From Martinezella rhizogenes (GTDB lineage Bacteria; Pseudomonadota; Alphaproteobacteria; Rhizobiales; Rhizobiaceae): 64,000 nucleotides of DNA. Shown piece after piece: positions 59,495 to 64,000 of the stretch. The position numbers and the translations under genes were made by a program. The stretch spans positions 806,001 through 870,000 of the forward strand of contig JAAMEZ010000058.1 in assembly GCA_013322215.1 (NCBI GenBank), in the 5' to 3' direction. Each line of letters opens with the position of its first letter. Within the stretch, counting starts at the first letter, position 1. Below the pieces are notes generated by a model that was not told the DNA's origin, made no database searches, and saw nothing but the letters and a program-made list of their open reading frames with translations.

Positions 59495-60658
59495 TCAACC
59501 CGTTTCGCCGAACAGCTCACGACCGATCAGCATGCGTCGGATTTCGGATGTGCCGGCGCCGATCTCGTAGAGCTTGGCGTCGCGCAGCAGCCTTCCGGCG
59601 GGATAATCATTGGTATAGCCATTGCCGCCGAGCGCCTGGATGCATTCGAGCGCCAGCGCCGTCGCCTTCTCGGCGGAATAGAGAATACAGCCGGCGGCAT
59701 CCTTGCGGGTCGTCTCGCCGCGATCGCAGGCGGCGGCCACCGCATAGACATAGGCGCGCGACGCATTCATCGTCACATACATGTCGGCAAGCTTGCCCTG
59801 CATCAGCTGGAATTCGCCGATCGACTGGCCGAACTGCTTGCGCTCATGCATGTAAGGCAGCACCACGTCCATGCAGGCGGCCATGATGCCGACGGGGCCA
59901 CCGGAGAGCACGACGCGCTCATAGTCGAGACCCGACATCAGCACGCGGACGCCGCCATCGACCTGACCCAGAACATTCTCCTCGGGAACCTCGCAATCCA
60001 TGAAGATCAGTTCGGAGGTGTTCGAGCCGCGCATGCCGAGCTTGTCGAGCTTCTGTCCGACGGAAAACCCTTTGAAGCCCTTTTCGACGAGGAAGGCAGT
60101 GATCCCGCGCGGGCCGGCATCCGGCGAGGTCTTCGCGTAGACGACGAGGACATCTGCATCGGGACCGTTTGTGATCCACATCTTGCTGCCGTTGAGCACA
60201 TAGTGCGTGCCGCGTTTTGCGGCATGCAGCTTCATGGAGACGACATCGGAGCCCGCACCGGGTTCGGACATGGCCAGCGCGCCCACATGCTCGCCCGAAA
60301 TCAGCTTCGGCAGGTAGCGCTCCTTCTGCGCCGTCGTGCCGTTGCGATGGATCTGGTTGACGCAGAGATTGGAATGAGCGCCGTAGCTGAGGCCGACAGA
60401 AGCCGAAGCGCGGCTGATTTCTTCCATGGCAACGGTGTGGGCGAGATAGCTGAGCCCGGCGCCGCCGAAATCCTCGGCAACGGTGATCCCGAGCAGGCCG
60501 AGATCGCCCATCTCCCGCCACAGATGCATCGGGAAGCTGTTGTTGCGATCGATCTCGTCGGCAAATGGCGCGATGCGGTTCGTGGCAAAACGGCGCACCT
60601 GCTCACGCAGCGCGTCGATGTCCTCTCCGAGCGCGAAGTTCAATCCCCCTTCAAACAT
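59495..60658 (-). CDS. ivd: Isovaleryl-CoA dehydrogenase
   Basis: 387 residues from the ATG at 60658 (GGAGGAG upstream). Acyl-CoA dehydrogenase sequence: LAMSEPGAGSDVVSM, WITNGPDADVLVVYAKT, the catalytic Glu247 in LDYERVVLSGG (the internal position that marks isovaleryl-CoA dehydrogenase), and QALGGNGYTNDYPAGRLLRDAKL with YEIGAGTSEIRR. FAD-dependent oxidation of isovaleryl-CoA to 3-methylcrotonyl-CoA. First gene of the leucine operon. Confidence 0.94.
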   Translation of the reverse strand: MFEGGLNFALGEDIDALREQVRRFATNRIAPFADEIDRNNSFPMHLWREMGDLGLLGITVAEDFGGAGLSYLAHTVAMEEISRASASVGLSYGAHSNLCVNQIHRNGTTAQKERYLPKLISGEHVGALAMSEPGAGSDVVSMKLHAAKRGTHYVLNGSKMWITNGPDADVLVVYAKTSPDAGPRGITAFLVEKGFKGFSVGQKLDKLGMRGSNTSELIFMDCEVPEENVLGQVDGGVRVLMSGLDYERVVLSGGPVGIMAACMDVVLPYMHERKQFGQSIGEFQLMQGKLADMYVTMNASRAYVYAVAAACDRGETTRKDAAGCILYSAEKATALALECIQALGGNGYTNDYPAGRLLRDAKLYEIGAGTSEIRRMLIGRELFGETG

Positions 60659-60694
60659 CCAGCTTCTCCTCCCGGCCTTCCCGATCAACCGATC

Positions 60695-60730
60695 CTTGTG
60701 AATTATATCTCTTTATACCCGCTTCAAGCA
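60695..60730 (-). promoter_or_regulatory. Possible promoter of the leucine operon
   Basis: On the minus strand TATAAT (60702-60707) lies 44 bases upstream of the ivd ATG, with CTTGAA (60723-60728) 15 bases further up as a poor -35 element. The 85-bp gap to the preceding gene is AT-rich compared with its surroundings. The -10 is good; the -35 is weak. Confidence 0.4.
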
Positions 60731-60743
60731 TCCGCCGCAGCCG

Positions 60744-63700
60744 TTATGCGGCGTTGGCCGGCACATGCTGCTTTACCTGCGGCGCCTCATACGTCTTGAG
60801 CTTGTCTGCGATCCTCGCCATGATTTTCCGGGCAGCCTCCTCCTTGACCGTTCCGAAGCCTCTTATCTCATCAAACAGCGAGAGGATGGCAAGGGCTTCG
60901 GCCTCGTTGTCGTGGCGCAGGCCGGCAAGCACGCGCTTGGCGATCCTTTCGTAATCGGCAATCAGGCGACGCTCCATCCGGCGTTCCGCCGTATAGCCGA
61001 AGGGATCGAGGGCGGTGCCGCGCAGCCGCTTCAGCGACGCAAGAATGCGCAGTAGCGGCAGGATCCAGGCGCCGAATTCGCGCTTCCTCGGCCGGCCGTT
61101 CGGATCCCTGCCGCCAAGGATGGGCGGAGCAAGATTGAAGGCCAGCTTGAAGTCGCCTTCCATCTCCTCTCGCAGCTGCGCCTCGAAAGCAGGATCGGTG
61201 AGAAGACGAGCGACCTCATATTCATCCTTGTAGGCCAGAACCCTCGCATAGGTGACGGCGACGGCAAAAGGCACCTTGTCCGAAAGCCGCTCCCTTGTCG
61301 CCAAGGCGTTGGCATGGGCGACGAAGGCGGCATAGCGCTCGGCAAGAGCCGGATTCTGGTAGGCTGTCAGATGCGCCTTGCGGTGTCTGACAAGCTCCTC
61401 AAGGCTCATCTCCGCCAGCGTCTTGCCCGCTTCCGGCTCAGCCATCATGGCGTAGACGGCCCGCGGATCATGCGCCAGAAGCCTGCCCCAATGGAAGGCG
61501 GAGAGGCTTGGCTTGACGGCGACGCCGTTGAGTTCGATCGCCCTTTCGATCGCCTCCAGCGACAGCGGTAGCAGGCCGCGCTGCCAGGCAAAGCCGGTCA
61601 GCAGAATATTGGTCGATATGGCATCGCCGGTTACTTCGGTCGCGACATGGCCGAAATCGAGGAAGACGGAGCTGTCGCTCACGGTCTTGGCGATCGTATG
61701 CTGGGTCGAGCCGGTCTTGAAATCGAAATCGCGGTTGCGGACAAAATCGGCGACCGGCATCAGGCCGGTGTTGACGATGGCCGTCGTCCGCGCCGACGAG
61801 CACAGCGTGATCGCATCTTTGGATGCGCCCACGACCTCATCCGCAGCAAACAGCAAATCAGCGCCGCCGTTGACGATGCGCGAGGATGTGACGTCGGCCT
61901 GGTTGAGACCAATGCGCAGATGGCTCATGACGGCACCACCCTTCTGGGCAAGGCCTGCCATGTCGAGGATCATCGGCACTTTGCCATCCAGATGCGCGGC
62001 CATGCCGAGAATGGCGCCGATGGTCAGAATGCCGGTGCCGCCGACGCCGGCAATCGCGATATTCCAGGGGCGATCGGCGATGACGGGGATTTCCGGCATC
62101 GGCACCGCAATATTCCCATGGTCCAGCGCCTTCCGCTTGCGGCGCTTGCCGCCATGAACGGTCACGAAGGATGGGCAGAAGCCTTTGACGCAGGAAAAAT
62201 CCTTGTTGCAGCTCGACTGGTTGATCTGGCGCTTGCGGCCAAACTCAGTCTCCAGCGGCTCGATGGAAATGCAGTTGGATTGCACCGAGCAATCGCCGCA
62301 GCCCTCGCAGACAGCCTTGTTGATGAAGACACGCTTGGCCGGATCTTCCATCAAGCCACGGCTGCGGCGACGGCGTTTCTCGGCCGCGCAAGTCTGGACA
62401 TAGACGATCGCCGAACAACCTTCGGTCTCGCGCAGCGTCAGCATCACCTGATCGATATGATCGCGATGCAGGATCTTGACGCTGGGCGCCAGCTCGGAAG
62501 CGCGATAGGCATCAGGATTATCGGAGAGCAAATAGATCGGCCTGACGCCTTCGTCATGCAGTTGTTTCGTCACCAATTGCGGCGTTAGGTGGCCGTCGAT
62601 CTGCTGACCGCCGGTCATGGCAACGGCGTCGTTATAGAGCAGCTTATAGGTGACGTTGACCTTGGCTGCGACGGACTGGCGGACAGCGAGAATGCCCGAG
62701 TGGAAATAGGTGCCGTCGCCGAGATTGACGAACATGTGCTTTTCGTCGGTGTAGCGGGCAATCGCCGTCCACGGCACGCCTTCGCCGCCCATCTGGGTGA
62801 AGGTCTCGGTGCTGCGGTCCATCCAGGTGACCATATAATGGCAGCCGATGCCGGCGGCCGCACGACTGCCTTCGGGAACGCGGGTGGACGTATTGTGCGG
62901 ACAGCCGGAGCAGAAGAACGGCGTACGGTTCAGCGGCGCGACATGGCTGCGGCTGATCTGGCCGCGCTCGGCAAGATAGGCAAGCTTGGCGGCGATGCGA
63001 TCATGCAGGCCCTGATCGAGATCGAGCTTGACGATACGGCCGGCAATCGCTCTGGCGACCGCGCCGACGGTCAATGCCGACGACAGGCTCAGATAGGGCT
63101 TGTCGTGCTCGTCGAACTTGCCGACGATACGAGGGCGAACATCGGCGCGCCAATTGAAGAGCTGCTGCTTGATCTGGTTTTCGATGATCTCGCGCCGCTC
63201 CTCGACGACGAGAACCTCGTCCAGCCCTTCGGAAAAATGCCGCACGGCCTCCGGCTCCAGCGGCCAGGGCATGCGCACCTTCAGGATGCGCAGACCGATC
63301 GCAGCCATTTCCCGCGGGCCGATTTCCAACTCGCGCAGCGCCTGCAGCACATCCTCATAGGCCTTGCCGGAGGAGATGATGCCGAAGCGGGCATTGGGCA
63401 CGTCATGGGTGATTTCATCGACGCGGTTGGCGCGGGCAAAAGCGATGGCCGCATAGGCCTTGTAATTCTGCAGGCGGTCGTCCTGCATCAGGGGTGGGTC
63501 GGGCCAGCGCAGATTGAGGCCGCCGGGAGGCATCTCGAAATCACGCGGCAGGACGAATTGCCGCCGCTCGCCGGAGAGATCGACGGCCGCCGTCGTCTCC
63601 ACAGTGTCGGCAATGAATTTCATGCCGACCCAGCAGCCGGAATAGCGCGACATGGCGATGCCGAGCAGGCCGTATTCCAGGAATTCGTGGATGGACGAGG

Positions 63701-64000
63701 GATAGATGACCGGCATGACCGCCGACATGAATTCATGGTCGGTCTGATGCGGAATGGTCGAGGATTTGGCGGAGTGGTCGTCGCCGGCAAAACAGAGGAC
63801 GCCGCCGTGTCTGGAAGTGCCGGCGGCATTGCCGTGCTTCAGCACGTCGCCGGAGCGATCGACGCCGGGGCCTTTGCCATACCAGATACCGAGCACGCCA
63901 TCCTTGCGGGCGCCGGGAGAAAGACCGACCTGTTGCGAGCCCCAGACGGCGGTGGCTGCAAGATCTTCATTGATCCCGGGCTGGAAGGTGACGTCATGGG
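60744..64000 (-). CDS. Fused indolepyruvate ferredoxin oxidoreductase, N-terminus outside the window
   Basis: 1084 residues are visible and the frame stays open to the window edge, so the start lies beyond it. From the N-terminal side: a pyruvate-oxidoreductase-like alpha region, a TPP site LGDGTYFHSG (near 62695-62722), ferredoxin-type cysteines CEGCGDCSVQSNC (62291-62314 region) with a later SCNKDFSCVKGFCPS, and the gamma-like domain IAGVGGTGILTIGAILGMAA (about 62000-62070). It is one chain with IorA- and IorB-like halves, as in alphaproteobacteria. It oxidises aryl or branched 2-oxoacids to acyl-CoA; which is not certain. Just upstream of the leucine operon. Confidence 0.9.
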   Translation of the reverse strand, partial: HDVTFQPGINEDLAATAVWGSQQVGLSPGARKDGVLGIWYGKGPGVDRSGDVLKHGNAAGTSRHGGVLCFAGDDHSAKSSTIPHQTDHEFMSAVMPVIYPSSIHEFLEYGLLGIAMSRYSGCWVGMKFIADTVETTAAVDLSGERRQFVLPRDFEMPPGGLNLRWPDPPLMQDDRLQNYKAYAAIAFARANRVDEITHDVPNARFGIISSGKAYEDVLQALRELEIGPREMAAIGLRILKVRMPWPLEPEAVRHFSEGLDEVLVVEERREIIENQIKQQLFNWRADVRPRIVGKFDEHDKPYLSLSSALTVGAVARAIAGRIVKLDLDQGLHDRIAAKLAYLAERGQISRSHVAPLNRTPFFCSGCPHNTSTRVPEGSRAAAGIGCHYMVTWMDRSTETFTQMGGEGVPWTAIARYTDEKHMFVNLGDGTYFHSGILAVRQSVAAKVNVTYKLLYNDAVAMTGGQQIDGHLTPQLVTKQLHDEGVRPIYLLSDNPDAYRASELAPSVKILHRDHIDQVMLTLRETEGCSAIVYVQTCAAEKRRRRSRGLMEDPAKRVFINKAVCEGCGDCSVQSNCISIEPLETEFGRKRQINQSSCNKDFSCVKGFCPSFVTVHGGKRRKRKALDHGNIAVPMPEIPVIADRPWNIAIAGVGGTGILTIGAILGMAAHLDGKVPMILDMAGLAQKGGAVMSHLRIGLNQADVTSSRIVNGGADLLFAADEVVGASKDAITLCSSARTTAIVNTGLMPVADFVRNRDFDFKTGSTQHTIAKTVSDSSVFLDFGHVATEVTGDAISTNILLTGFAWQRGLLPLSLEAIERAIELNGVAVKPSLSAFHWGRLLAHDPRAVYAMMAEPEAGKTLAEMSLEELVRHRKAHLTAYQNPALAERYAAFVAHANALATRERLSDKVPFAVAVTYARVLAYKDEYEVARLLTDPAFEAQLREEMEGDFKLAFNLAPPILGGRDPNGRPRKREFGAWILPLLRILASLKRLRGTALDPFGYTAERRMERRLIADYERIAKRVLAGLRHDNEAEALAILSLFDEIRGFGTVKEEAARKIMARIADKLKTYEAPQVKQHVPANAA

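Noticed and set aside
1..64000. Genomic island, prophage, integrative element or CRISPR array
   Set aside because: No integrase, transposase, tRNA-linked direct repeats or regularly spaced repeats were seen.

Overview
The window is a GC-rich, gene-dense stretch of an alphaproteobacterial chromosome or large replicon, most likely from a Rhizobium-like member of the Rhizobiaceae. The evidence is the dmeR-dmeF nickel/cobalt efflux pair, the DUF930, DUF1697, DUF2267, DUF853 and TAT-repetitive (TIGR03808-type) proteins, the MutA/ScpA methylmalonyl-CoA mutase, and at least eight copies of a mosaic palindromic intergenic repeat of the RIME type known from rhizobia. I see no rRNA, tRNA, CRISPR array, prophage, integrase or transposase.

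Layout. 1-6180: end of a PerM/AI-2E permease, an exported polysaccharide deacetylase, the cbpA-cbpM co-chaperone pair, a DUF930 protein, oligopeptidase B and DUF1697. 6177-10049: a ParDE toxin-antitoxin pair, the SelO AMP-transferase, a serine-rich protein of unknown function and a class A beta-lactamase. 10135-16015: dmeR-dmeF, a MerR metal regulator, GNAT, a C39-like protein, a methyltransferase and two c-type cytochromes. 16125-26694: small regulator/target pairs (WYL regulator with LysE, AraC with SDR, AraC with an NTF2-like protein), a metallophosphoesterase, Fe-type superoxide dismutase, a PEBP protein coupled to an MFS exporter, and GNAT. 26722-33334: a class IV aminotransferase, a zinc alcohol dehydrogenase, a TerC/CBS membrane protein gene interrupted by an amber codon, a trans-aconitate methyltransferase and a stand-alone glucose-6-phosphate dehydrogenase. 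33366-43662: a metallophosphoesterase, a HerA-like ATPase, VOC and DUF899 proteins, a MarR regulator, an Xre-RES toxin-antitoxin pair, ohr/ohrR, and two tandem L,D-transpeptidases. 43831-52181: both subunits of methylmalonyl-CoA mutase, an exported hydrolase, an ATP-dependent DNA ligase with its partner exonuclease, and a nitrilase-family hydrolase. 52389-64000: a Tat-exported parallel beta-helix protein, a complete leucine/isovalerate catabolic operon (ivd, mccB, ridA, mccA, mvaB, methylglutaconyl-CoA hydratase), and most of a fused indolepyruvate ferredoxin oxidoreductase.

How the genes work together. The leucine operon turns isovaleryl-CoA into acetoacetate and acetyl-CoA. The methylmalonyl-CoA mutase handles propionyl-CoA from other branched-chain and odd-chain substrates. 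The class IV aminotransferase and the 2-oxoacid ferredoxin oxidoreductase probably act on related 2-oxoacids. A second theme is stress handling: Ni/Co efflux, peroxide (ohr/ohrR), superoxide (sodB), beta-lactam hydrolysis, J-protein chaperone control and DNA end repair.

No single locus is clearly a new defence or mobile system. The most noteworthy signals are the in-frame amber codon in the TerC gene, the toxin-antitoxin operator merged into a strong bidirectional terminator, a candidate leaderless MarR regulator, a 51-base perfect palindrome, RidA inserted inside the leucine operon, and a methylmalonyl-CoA mutase small subunit that lacks its C-terminal domain.
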